64,000 nt of DNA from NCBI GenBank assembly GCA_016721505.1, contig JADKHX010000013.1:1-64000 (forward strand). Direction: 5' to 3'. How positions within the stretch are numbered: position 1 is the first letter of the stretch; each line of letters begins with the position of its first letter. The position numbers were made by a program, and so were the translations under genes. This document shows, piece by piece, positions 46,247-54,263 of the stretch. Below the pieces are notes generated by a model. The model worked only from the letters and a program-made list of their open reading frames with translations. It was not told where the DNA came from and did not search any database. The DNA comes from Rhodocyclaceae bacterium (GTDB taxonomy: Bacteria > Pseudomonadota > Gammaproteobacteria > Burkholderiales > Rhodocyclaceae).

Positions 46247-46738
46247 TTAGAGCGCCAGCAGCGCTGCCAAAACCGCTTCGGCATGTCCGTCCGCTTTGAC
46301 CTTGCGCCATTCCTGGCGCAGTGTGCCGGTCGAATCGATCAGGAAAGTGCTACGCTCGATGCCCAGTACGGTTTTGCCGTACATGTTTTTCAGTTTGATC
46401 ACATCAAACAGTCGGCACACGGCTTCGTCGGTATCCGCTAGCAGATCAAAGGGCAATCCAAGATTGCTTTTGAATTTTTGGTGAGATTTAATCGAATCGC
46501 GTGACACACCAAAAATCTTTGCCCCACGTGCGCTAAATTTATCGTGCAAATCGCGGAACTGCATTGCTTCAGTGGTGCAGCCGGGCGTGCTGTCTTTTGG
46601 GTAAAAATAAATGATGACCGGATGCCCACGCTGAGCCAAAAGCGAGAATGGCTCGCCCAGCGGTTCGCTAGTTGAAACAGCGGTAAAGTCGGGAACCACA
46701 AGGCCAATTGCTGACGCAGTATTTCCATCGGTATTCAT
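46247..46738 (-). CDS. bcp: Thiol peroxidase of the BCP/PrxQ type
   Basis: This 163-residue peroxiredoxin reduces hydrogen peroxide and organic hydroperoxides using thioredoxin. The peroxidatic Cys54 lies in DSTPGCTTEAMQFRD. The expected PrxQ resolving Cys five residues later is absent (CTTEAM), so a 1-Cys or distant-Cys mechanism is likely. The ATG at 46738 overlaps the stop of the polysaccharide deacetylase-like gene by four bases, so translation is coupled. The neighbourhood (deacetylase-like, small flippase-like, Mth938-like) recurs in betaproteobacteria. Confidence 0.9.
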   Translation of the reverse strand: MNTDGNTASAIGLVVPDFTAVSTSEPLGEPFSLLAQRGHPVIIYFYPKDSTPGCTTEAMQFRDLHDKFSARGAKIFGVSRDSIKSHQKFKSNLGLPFDLLADTDEAVCRLFDVIKLKNMYGKTVLGIERSTFLIDSTGTLRQEWRKVKADGHAEAVLAALLAL

Positions 46739-47661
46739 GCAGCTTCCTTCCATGTCGAGAGAAACTCATCTCCCTGAGTGAGCAACAAACCCGCACGCCC
46801 GGCGACTGTCCGAAAAATTAATTCGTGACGCGGCAGGGTGGCGAAATCCAGGCTATTGCGAAGCGTGTCGAGCGAGCATATTTCGTGACCTTGCTCTGCC
46901 CAACCCACCAGCAAACTATTCAATGTTGAATTCAATTTCATCCGCGCAAAGTCGGCGGTCAAGGAAAATACATGTTCGGTAGATTGGGTGCTGGCAGTCA
47001 TTTTCAATAGTTGTTGGTGCACGTTTTCGGCGGTGTGACCATCCCTGCCAATTAGCTCGTCAAAGGTCGGCAAACTGGTCGGCAATTGCGCGCAATGAAT
47101 TGGCTCGCCATTCCAAACTGGTACGAAGGGATGCGTACCGCGACAATCCGATGCCCAGCGGTAGCCAAGGCGCTGCGTCAGGCGCAGGGCATGAATATTC
47201 ATCTGCCATTTGGCCGCACCGTGACCGCCAGCATCGTCGCCGAATATTTCCTTGTAGCGCTGATGCGCGCGCTGCATTTGTGTGGCAGTCCAAATCGCAT
47301 TTGCCGAGTTGATTTGACCTAGCCATTGCTGTGGATTCCAACCGTGAACTGCGGTCTCGAATCCCGCTGATTTGGTCTCAGTCAAGATGCTGGTGCAGCG
47401 ATGGCTGATGTCGGGTGCAGGCAAGACTGTCCCATACAGCAGTGTCGGAAAACCGTAGCGCTCGATAGCTGACTCGTGCTCGGCGCGCCGCATCGCTTGA
47501 TGACTGAAGCCCTGACGAACAGCACGCCCGGTTTGATCGGGTCCGAGCGAAAATAGAAACGTCGCGCCGACATTGTGCTGCTGCAGAATTTCCACCAAAC
47601 GCGGCACGCCTTCGCGCGTTGAACGATAACTTTCAGCGCAAATTCTTAGTGCAATTTTCAT
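46735..47661 (-). CDS. ArnD-like polysaccharide deacetylase homologue lacking catalytic residues
   Basis: This 308-residue NodB-fold protein is clearly related to ArnD-type deformylases/deacetylases (STREGVPRLVEILQQHNVGA, ATFLFSLGPD, SDCRGTHPFVPVWNG, LPTSLPTFDELIG). The metal and catalytic motifs are altered. The N-terminal RIDVDT is RICAES, HxWDH is HGWNPQ near residue 110, and the late HAE motif is TADFA. The frame is intact and the rest of the fold is conserved, so it looks like a pseudoenzyme or one with a changed mechanism. It overlaps its neighbours by four bases on both sides. Confidence 0.75.
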   Translation of the reverse strand: MKIALRICAESYRSTREGVPRLVEILQQHNVGATFLFSLGPDQTGRAVRQGFSHQAMRRAEHESAIERYGFPTLLYGTVLPAPDISHRCTSILTETKSAGFETAVHGWNPQQWLGQINSANAIWTATQMQRAHQRYKEIFGDDAGGHGAAKWQMNIHALRLTQRLGYRWASDCRGTHPFVPVWNGEPIHCAQLPTSLPTFDELIGRDGHTAENVHQQLLKMTASTQSTEHVFSLTADFARMKLNSTLNSLLVGWAEQGHEICSLDTLRNSLDFATLPRHELIFRTVAGRAGLLLTQGDEFLSTWKEAA

Positions 47662-48029
47662 GATTTGGTAATCAGCACAACGCCGATGATGATGAAGCTG
47701 ATGCCGAGCAATTTTTGCGCGCTAAGCGCCTCGCCTAACCATTGCCAAGCCACCAGTGCGTTAATCAAATAGCCGATGGCCAGCATCGGATAGGCAATGG
47801 ACACCGGTACCCGCGACAAGGCCATGATCCAAACCACGAGGCTAATCGCGTAACAGGCCATGCCGCCTAAGATGAACGGCTGAAAAGCCAGCTGCATACC
47901 CACCGGAATAATGTTCTGCGACTGAAACTCAAAATGTCCGACGGCGTTGGTACCGGCCTTGAGCAAGAGTTGCGCGGCAGCGTTGAGCACAACGCCAGTG
48001 ATGATGAGCGAGAAGCTAACCAGATTCAT
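47658..48029 (-). CDS. Small four-helix transporter of the EamA/SMR (ArnE/ArnF-like) type
   Basis: This 123-residue protein has four membrane helices (about 4-24, 48-68, 75-95, 100-120). The motif PVSIAYPMLAIGYLINALVAW matches ArnE/ArnF and small multidrug resistance proteins. ArnE/F-type proteins flip undecaprenyl-phosphate-linked aminoarabinose; placement next to an ArnD-like gene supports a lipid-linked sugar role. No arnA, B, C or T is in the window, so a complete Arn pathway is not shown. It overlaps the genes on both sides by four bases. Confidence 0.75.
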   Translation of the reverse strand: MNLVSFSLIITGVVLNAAAQLLLKAGTNAVGHFEFQSQNIIPVGMQLAFQPFILGGMACYAISLVVWIMALSRVPVSIAYPMLAIGYLINALVAWQWLGEALSAQKLLGISFIIIGVVLITKS

Positions 48030-48406
48030 GAGGCGGATTCCATAATCACGGCCAACGCAACGGCGCGACCTTCGGCCAACAAAATATTGTAGGTACGGCA
48101 GGCCGCAAAGTTATCCATGACTTCAACCCCAACTCGGCGTGCCAACAGGGGCTGCAAAAGCTTTGGTGCCGGAAAACGTTGAGTATTGCCGGTGCCGAGG
48201 ATAACGATATCGCAATTGAGATTCGCTAATTCGTCGAGACCGAAGTCAGCAATGTCACTAATTTGCCGCACTTTCCAGTCGGCGATGAGTTGGGTCGAGG
48301 TCAGGATGAAACTTTGCACCAGTCGGCGGCCATCAACCGTGACATAGCCTGCACCGTAGGCCGTTACAGCATGAGTTCCGGCTTCGGCAGTCGAGAGAAG
48401 TTTCAT
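48026..48406 (-). CDS. Mth938-like domain protein (DUF498)
   Basis: This 126-residue protein of the Mth938/NDUFAF3-like fold has YGAGYVTVDGRRLVQSFIL, CDIVILGTGNTQRFPAP and the terminal block VEVMDNFAACRTYNILLAEG. Eukaryotic relatives help assemble respiratory complex I; bacterial ones are uncharacterised. It is the first gene of the four-gene minus-strand run with the SMR-like, ArnD-like and bcp genes. It is divergent from alaA, with about 185 bp between. Confidence 0.85.
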   Translation of the reverse strand: MKLLSTAEAGTHAVTAYGAGYVTVDGRRLVQSFILTSTQLIADWKVRQISDIADFGLDELANLNCDIVILGTGNTQRFPAPKLLQPLLARRVGVEVMDNFAACRTYNILLAEGRAVALAVIMESAS

Positions 48407-48592
48407 AGGTGATTATCAATTTTCATGCACTTGGTAAGCAATTCGCACGCTTTGGTCGCCGAATAATCAACACCAAGCGATGCATTGATTGCGGTGCAGC
48501 ATTTGCTTGGTTAATATTATACGTTTTCGGCGTAATTCCTCGCCATCCCAAGCCAACTCGGGCTACCGCAGGTTTTGAAAGGACGATTGCAA

Positions 48593-49819
48593 ATGCAAGC
48601 CGTGACCAAATCATCGAAACTCAACAACGTTTGTTATGACATTCGCGGGCCGGTGCTTGCGCGCGCCAAGCAAATGGAAGACGAGGGTCACAAAATCATC
48701 AAACTGAATATCGGCAATCTCGGCGCTTTTGGTTTTGATGCGCCGGAAGAAATTCAGCAGGACATGATTCGCAATTTGCCTAATGCCTCCGGCTACACCG
48801 ATTCCAAAGGCATATTTTCGGCGCGCAAAGCCGTGATGCATTACACACAAGAAAAGCACATCAAAGGCGTCACCATTGAAGATATTTATCTTGGCAATGG
48901 GGTGTCGGAACTGATCGTGATGGCAATGAACGCGCTACTCAATACCGGCGATGAAGTGCTAGTGCCAGCGCCTGATTACCCGCTGTGGACGGCGGCGGTG
49001 AGCCTGTCTGGCGGCACGCCTAAGCATTATCTGTGCGACGAAGGTTCCGGCTGGCTGCCTGACCTCAACGACATCCGCGCCAAGATCACGCCCAACACGC
49101 GGGCGATTGTGGTGATTAATCCGAATAATCCGACCGGTGCTTTGTATCCCGATGATCTGCTGCGCGAGATTGTGCAAATTGCGCGCGAGCACGAGTTGAT
49201 CATTTGTGCCGACGAGGTGTATGACAAAGTTTTATTTGATGGCGAAAAGCACACCTCGATTGCGTCCTTGTCTGACGACGTATTGACCCTGACTTTCAAT
49301 GGTCTGTCAAAAAATTACCGCTCTTGCGGTTATCGTGCCGGTTGGTTGATTATCTCTGGCGACAAGTTGCATGCGCGCGATTACATCGAAGGTCTGGACA
49401 TCCTTGCTTCGATGCGTTTGTGTGCGAACGCGCCGGGGCAGTGGGCGATACAGACGGCGCTTGGTGGCTATCAAAGCATCAACGATTTGGTATCACCCGG
49501 TGGGCGAATTTATCGTCAGCGTGAGATTGCGCACGAACTCATTACCGCGATTCCGGGCGTGACTTGTATCAAGCCGAAAGCGGCGCTGTATATGTTTCCG
49601 CGCCTTGATCCCAAGGTCTATCCGATTGCCGATGATCAAAAATTTATCGCCGAATTGTTAGAAGCTGAACGCGTGTTGTTGGTGCAGGGAACCGGCTTTA
49701 ATTGGCCACACACCGACCACTTTCGTTTGGTATTTTTACCGCACGAAGATGATTTGCGCGAAGCAATTGGCCGCGTTGCTCGGTTTTTGGACGGGTATCG
49801 GAAGCGGCATGGAACCTAA
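48593..49819 (+). CDS. alaA: Alanine-synthesising aminotransferase AlaA
   Basis: This 408-residue fold-type I PLP aminotransferase follows Escherichia coli AlaA closely (SKLNNVCYDIRGPVLARAK, IIKLNIGNLGAFGFDAPEEI, EVLVPAPDYPLWTAAVSLS). The PLP lysine is in NGLSKNYRSCGYRAGW near residue 236. It transfers an amino group from glutamate to pyruvate. The ATG at 48593 has GAAAGGA upstream. In E. coli AlaA the residue after GN in LNIGN is Pro; here it is LG, a small change. hom and thrC follow, so this is an amino-acid biosynthesis unit. Confidence 0.95.
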   Translation: MQAVTKSSKLNNVCYDIRGPVLARAKQMEDEGHKIIKLNIGNLGAFGFDAPEEIQQDMIRNLPNASGYTDSKGIFSARKAVMHYTQEKHIKGVTIEDIYLGNGVSELIVMAMNALLNTGDEVLVPAPDYPLWTAAVSLSGGTPKHYLCDEGSGWLPDLNDIRAKITPNTRAIVVINPNNPTGALYPDDLLREIVQIAREHELIICADEVYDKVLFDGEKHTSIASLSDDVLTLTFNGLSKNYRSCGYRAGWLIISGDKLHARDYIEGLDILASMRLCANAPGQWAIQTALGGYQSINDLVSPGGRIYRQREIAHELITAIPGVTCIKPKAALYMFPRLDPKVYPIADDQKFIAELLEAERVLLVQGTGFNWPHTDHFRLVFLPHEDDLREAIGRVARFLDGYRKRHGT

Positions 49820-49831
49820 GGGTCGCGGAAA

Positions 49832-49877
49832 CCCCCTCTCCCTCGATCCCTCTCCCGCGAGGGGAGAGGGAAGGGGG
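49832..49877. repeat. REP-like hairpin between alaA and hom
   Basis: CCCTCTCCC-GCGA-GGGGAGAGGG with CCCCCTCTCCCTCGATC in front is the same class as the pair inside imuA. It lies 12 bp after the alaA stop. Confidence 0.85.
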
Positions 49878-49900
49878 CCGCGCCTGTGGCGGAGCTCGGA

Positions 49901-49927
49901 ACGGCGTGTGGCCAGCACCAACTGGCG
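49901..49927 (-). repeat. Short dispersed repeat between alaA and hom
   Basis: ACGGCGTGTGGCCAGCACCA followed by ACTGGCG is a near-consensus minus-strand copy. It sits 23 bp after the REP-like hairpin and 36 bp before the hom start. Confidence 0.8.
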
Positions 49928-49962
49928 AAATTGTTGCGATAAATTCTGGAGAAGCTGAACTA

Positions 49963-51273
49963 ATGAAGTCGTTGAATGTAGGTCTATTGGGAATAGGTAC
50001 GGTCGGTGGCGGCACGTTTAATGTGCTGACACGCAATGCGGCATTGATCTCGCGGCGTGCCGGGCGGCCGATTCGCATCGTCCAAGTAGCCGATAAAAAT
50101 CTCGCCTTGGCGCGCGAAGTCACTGGCGGCAAAGTTGAGTTGACTGATGATGCCTTCGCCTTGGTTGCCAATCCGGCGATTGACGTGGTGGTTGAGTTAA
50201 TCGGTGGCTACGGCGTGGCCAAAGAATTGGTATTGGCGGCGATCAACAATGGCAAGCATGTGGTCACCGCCAACAAAGCATTGCTGGCGGTGCATGGCAA
50301 CGAAATTTTTGCAGCGGCGCGCGCGCGTGGCGTGATTGTGGCTTTTGAAGCCGCGGTTGCCGGTGGTATTCCGATTATCAAAGCCTTGCGCGAAGGGCTG
50401 ACGGCGAATCGGATTCAGTGGATTGCCGGCATCATCAACGGTACGACGAATTTCATCCTTTCGGAAATGCGCGATAAGGGAATTTCTTTTGATGTCGCGT
50501 TAAAGGAAGCGCAGCTGCTTGGCTATGCCGAAGCTGATCCGACTTTCGATATCGAAGGTATCGACGCCGCACACAAGATTACGATTTTGTCGGCGCTGGC
50601 GTTTGGTATTCCGATGCAGTTCAATCGCGCGCATGTGGAAGGTATCAGCAAGCTTGAAGCCGCCGATATCAAATATGCGGAACAGCTTGGCTATCGAATC
50701 AAACTTTTGGGTATCGCCAAATGGCGCGTAGGTGGTGTTGAGTTGCGCGTGCATCCCACCTTGATCCCAGCGCGCCGTTTAATCGCCAATGTCGAGGGTG
50801 CAATGAATGCGATTCTGGTGCAAGCCGATGCGGTTGGTTCGACCATGTACTACGGCAAGGGTGCTGGTGCTGAGCCGACGGCGTCGGCGGTGATTGCCGA
50901 TCTGGTTGACGTGGCGCGCCTTCATACAGCGTCGCCTGAGCATCGCGTACCCTCGTTGGCCTTCCAGCCCGATGCAGTTAAGGACACTTCGGTGATGCCG
51001 ATGGCGGATATTGAAAGCGGCTACTACTTGCGGCTGCGCGTCGAAGACAAACGTGGCGTGCTGGCCGACATCACCCGCATCCTTGCCGATCAGCAAATTT
51101 CCATAGACGCGATGATTCAGCGCGAACCCGGCGAAGGTGAATCGCAAACCGACATCATCATGCTGACTCATGTCACGCAAGAAAAATTCGTTGATGCAGC
51201 GATTACGAAAATTGAAGCGCTGAGTGTCGTGACGCAAAAAGTCGTGCGCTTGCGGATGGAAGAACTCGGTTAG
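49963..51273 (+). CDS. hom: Homoserine dehydrogenase
   Basis: This 436-residue NAD(P)-dependent enzyme reduces aspartate semialdehyde to homoserine for threonine and methionine synthesis. The nucleotide-binding GLLGIGTVGGGTF is at residues 7-19. Catalytic-region signatures are VTANKALLAVHG and IAGIINGTTNFIL (near 170), followed by GYAEADPTFDIEGIDAAHKI. The C-terminal ACT domain (YYLRLRVEDKRGVLADITRI) implies threonine feedback. There is no fused aspartokinase. The ATG at 49963 has GGAGAAG in front; the longer frame reaches into the repeat. thrC follows after 12 bp. Confidence 0.96.
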   Translation: MKSLNVGLLGIGTVGGGTFNVLTRNAALISRRAGRPIRIVQVADKNLALAREVTGGKVELTDDAFALVANPAIDVVVELIGGYGVAKELVLAAINNGKHVVTANKALLAVHGNEIFAAARARGVIVAFEAAVAGGIPIIKALREGLTANRIQWIAGIINGTTNFILSEMRDKGISFDVALKEAQLLGYAEADPTFDIEGIDAAHKITILSALAFGIPMQFNRAHVEGISKLEAADIKYAEQLGYRIKLLGIAKWRVGGVELRVHPTLIPARRLIANVEGAMNAILVQADAVGSTMYYGKGAGAEPTASAVIADLVDVARLHTASPEHRVPSLAFQPDAVKDTSVMPMADIESGYYLRLRVEDKRGVLADITRILADQQISIDAMIQREPGEGESQTDIIMLTHVTQEKFVDAAITKIEALSVVTQKVVRLRMEELG

Positions 51274-51285
51274 GCCGACGCTGAT

Positions 51286-52719
51286 ATGAAATATATTTCG
51301 ACACGAGGATCGGTTGAACCACAGCAATTCAGCGACATTCTGCTTGGCGGATTGGCGGCCGATGGCGGCTTGTTTATGCCGCAAAGTTATCCACAAATTG
51401 TCGACAAACTCGAGGCATGGCGAGGATTGAGTTACGCTGAGTTGGCGTTTGAGATTTTCAGTTTGTACGTCGATGATATTCCCGCCGACGATTTGCGCGC
51501 GCTGTGCGATAAAACCTACACCGCCGAAAATTATCCGTGGTGCCGCGCCGGAAAAAATGCAAACGACATTGTTCCGTTGACTACCATCGCACCAAATTTC
51601 CATCTGCTCGAACTGTCCAATGGGCCGACGCTGGCTTTCAAAGACATGGCGATGCAATTGCTCGGCAATTTGTTTGAATACACGCTGGCTAAACGTGGCG
51701 AGAGCATCAATATTCTCGGCGCAACTTCGGGTGACACTGGCTCGGCGGCCGAGTACGCAATGCGTGGAAAGCACGGGGTGCGGGTTTTCATGCTCTCACC
51801 GCAAGGCAAGATGAGCGCATTTCAGCGCGCACAGATGTATTCCTTGAGCGATGCAAATATCTTCAACATCGCCGTGCGTGGCATGTTTGATGATGCACAG
51901 GACGTGGTCAAACTGGTGTCGAACGATGCAGCATTCAAGGCCAAATACAAAATCGGTGCGGTCAATTCGATTAACTGGGCGCGCGTGATGGCGCAAGTGG
52001 TGTACTACTTCAAAGGCTATTTTGCGGCTAGCAAATCGAATGAGGAGCAGGTAGATTTTTGCGTGCCATCCGGCAATTTCGGCAACATTTGCGCCGGGCA
52101 TGTCGCTCGCCAAATGGGACTGCCGATTTCGCGCCTAGTGTTGGCAACCAACGAAAATAATGTGCTCGATGAATTTTTCCGCAGTGGTATTTATCGCCCA
52201 CGAACTGCCGCACAAACATCGGTGACTTCCAGCCCGTCGATGGATATTTCTAAAGCCTCGAATTTCGAGCGCTTTGTTTTTGATTTGGTCGGGCGAGATG
52301 CAACTGCAGTGCGTGCGTTGTGGAATCAGCTTGACTCGCCCGCCATCGGGCAGTTCGATTTAAACGCTACGCCCTACCTAGCCAAGCTTGCCCAGTATGG
52401 GTTTAGTTCGGCTAGCAGCACGCACGCTAATCGCCTCGAAGTGATTCGTTCGATTTGGCAAACGCACGAACTGATGGTTGATCCGCACACCGCCGATGGC
52501 ATACACGTCGCGCAAAAAATTCGCCAATTGAATGTACCGATGGTCGTGCTGGAAACGGCTCAAGCGGCGAAATTCGCCGAGACGATAAACGAAGCTATCA
52601 ATCACCAACCGTTGCGACCAGCGCCGCTCAACGGCATCGAAAAATTGCCGCAGCATGTTTCTGTGATGGATGCCGACGCACAAAAAGTGAAAGCATTTAT
52701 TGTGGAGCACTGTCGGTGA
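51286..52719 (+). CDS. thrC: Threonine synthase
   Basis: This 477-residue PLP enzyme converts O-phosphohomoserine to threonine. The PLP lysine is in GPTLAFKDMAMQL (near residue 114). ATSGDTGSAAEYA is the phosphate-binding region, and VPSGNFGNICAGHVA near 260 is also conserved. Length and the N-terminal YISTRG start match the longer ThrC subclass of Proteobacteria and fungi. Its stop overlaps the GTG start of the DUF3422 gene (GTGA). Confidence 0.96.
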   Translation: MKYISTRGSVEPQQFSDILLGGLAADGGLFMPQSYPQIVDKLEAWRGLSYAELAFEIFSLYVDDIPADDLRALCDKTYTAENYPWCRAGKNANDIVPLTTIAPNFHLLELSNGPTLAFKDMAMQLLGNLFEYTLAKRGESINILGATSGDTGSAAEYAMRGKHGVRVFMLSPQGKMSAFQRAQMYSLSDANIFNIAVRGMFDDAQDVVKLVSNDAAFKAKYKIGAVNSINWARVMAQVVYYFKGYFAASKSNEEQVDFCVPSGNFGNICAGHVARQMGLPISRLVLATNENNVLDEFFRSGIYRPRTAAQTSVTSSPSMDISKASNFERFVFDLVGRDATAVRALWNQLDSPAIGQFDLNATPYLAKLAQYGFSSASSTHANRLEVIRSIWQTHELMVDPHTADGIHVAQKIRQLNVPMVVLETAQAAKFAETINEAINHQPLRPAPLNGIEKLPQHVSVMDADAQKVKAFIVEHCR

Positions 52720-53978
52720 GTGAGCATTTGTTGCGTCATCAACTCAACGCTGAGTTTCACGCGCGACCACCGCTGCCGCTGACTGGATCAACGCGCATTC
52801 GACATTTGGCGTTTTTGCCCGATGCCGCCGAATCTGTTTCTCAGCGCGCCTACCTTGACCGCCTGCTCACCGAAGCCGACTGGGCAATCACAGAGCAATC
52901 GGACTCCTATTGCGTGGTCGGTCATGGCGACGTGAAAGTCCGTTGGGAACTGCACACAGAATTTTCCAGTTTTACTTTGCTCGAACCGCTTGATGCCAAC
53001 GGCACTGCGAAATCTGCCCTTGATGCACGCGCCTTGCAGCGCTGGATGGCCGAGATGCCGGGCGAAGCGATTGTCAGTTTGCGAATTGATCATCGCGATG
53101 CCAAAGACCTGGCGCCTGATACGGTGATGGCCGCGATTTATCCTTCGACCCAGCAAATGGTGGTGTCGCGGATTGTTGATGGCAAGGCTTGGGTGTTTAC
53201 TGATTTTCAATTCGTTGAAGGCGAAGTGAATTTTCTGCTGATCGATGCGGGTATGACGCAACGCCAAGCCGGACGCACGGCGCAGCGGTTGTGGGAGATT
53301 GAAACCTATCGACTGATGGCGCTGCTGGGTTTGCCGGTAGCCAAAAAAATCGGTACTTGGCTGCGCGAATCGGAACTAAAGCTTGCCGCGCTGACTGACA
53401 AGATTGGCGATGCGCGCTCGACCATTGATGAGAATACGGCACTGGTGACGCTGTCGAATCTTGCGGCTGAAGTTGAAAATTCGGTGGCGCGAACTGCGTT
53501 CCGATTTGGCGCCGCGCGGGCTTATGCGAGCATCGTAATGCAGCGGATTGGCGAGTTGCGCGAAGAGCGGATTACTGGTTTCCCGACACTCAAGGAGTTC
53601 ATGGATAGGCGTTTGGCGCCATCAATGAACACTTGCGCAGCAATGGCGATGCGGCAGAGTGAATTGTCCAGCCGCGTGGCGCGCAATTCCCAGCTACTAC
53701 GGACGCGAATCGAGATCGCGTTGGAACAGCAAAATCAGGAATTGTTGGTGCAAATGAACCAGCGCGCACGGCAGCAATTACATTTACAAGAAACCGTGGA
53801 AGGCCTGTCGGTAGTGGCGATCAGCTACTACGGCTCGCAACTTGTGCATTACTTGAGCGTTGGTGCGATGGTGGCGGGGATTGCGGTAGTGCCGGAATAT
53901 GCCACCGCGATATCGATTCCACTGATTGCGCTTTCGGTGTGGGGCACCTTGCGACTACTGCGGCGACGCGCTAGCTAA
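52716..53978 (+). CDS. DUF3422-family membrane protein
   Basis: This 420-residue protein has the DUF3422 pattern: LNAEFHARPPLPLTGSTRI at the N-terminus, LLIDAGMTQRQAGRTAQRLWEIETYR in the middle, and a helical, coiled-coil-like C-terminal half. Two hydrophobic segments near the end (VHYLSVGAMVAGIAVVPEY and AISIPLIALSVWGTLRLL) anchor it in the membrane. Function is unknown. The GTG start overlaps thrC by four bases, so it is translationally coupled although no link to threonine synthesis is known. Confidence 0.85.
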   Translation: MSEHLLRHQLNAEFHARPPLPLTGSTRIRHLAFLPDAAESVSQRAYLDRLLTEADWAITEQSDSYCVVGHGDVKVRWELHTEFSSFTLLEPLDANGTAKSALDARALQRWMAEMPGEAIVSLRIDHRDAKDLAPDTVMAAIYPSTQQMVVSRIVDGKAWVFTDFQFVEGEVNFLLIDAGMTQRQAGRTAQRLWEIETYRLMALLGLPVAKKIGTWLRESELKLAALTDKIGDARSTIDENTALVTLSNLAAEVENSVARTAFRFGAARAYASIVMQRIGELREERITGFPTLKEFMDRRLAPSMNTCAAMAMRQSELSSRVARNSQLLRTRIEIALEQQNQELLVQMNQRARQQLHLQETVEGLSVVAISYYGSQLVHYLSVGAMVAGIAVVPEYATAISIPLIALSVWGTLRLLRRRAS

Positions 53979-54021
53979 CTAGATAGGGTCGCCGTGCTGA
54001 TTTGAGCTGTTGCCAAAAGCG

Positions 54022-54159
54022 TCAGAGATAAATGACCGCCGGAAAGACCGTAACGGCAAGCACCAAGACCAGCCATTCGGCATTATGTCGGGCCAAAAAT
54101 CCAGTGAAATGCATGATGAGAACGACAATGGCAATCAGGTAGTAAAGAATAAAAAGCAT
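54022..54159 (-). CDS. Small hypothetical membrane protein (45 residues)
   Basis: A 45-codon frame starts at an ATG at 54159 with GGAG six bases upstream and ends in TGA at 54022-54024. The protein has two hydrophobic segments (ILYYLIAIVVLIMHFTGF and WLVLVLAVTVFPAVIYL) separated by a short polar turn (LARHNAE), a good candidate for a two-helix membrane peptide. I do not recognise a family. It sits in the 285-bp gap between the convergent DUF3422 and parC genes. Nothing else is evident in the gap. Confidence 0.55.
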   Translation of the reverse strand: MLFILYYLIAIVVLIMHFTGFLARHNAEWLVLVLAVTVFPAVIYL

Positions 54160-54263
54160 GACGGTCTCCGAATGTCTTAGGTCAGTTGCATTTTGCTGCG
54201 GATTGGCGTCAATAAGCCACTAAATAGACGCAGTTTTCGCGATTTCTACGCTAGATTCTAACA

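Noticed and set aside
50858..50880. GGTGCTGGTGCTGAGCC in hom
   Set aside because: It encodes the conserved GKGAGAEPT motif of homoserine dehydrogenase, so it is native.
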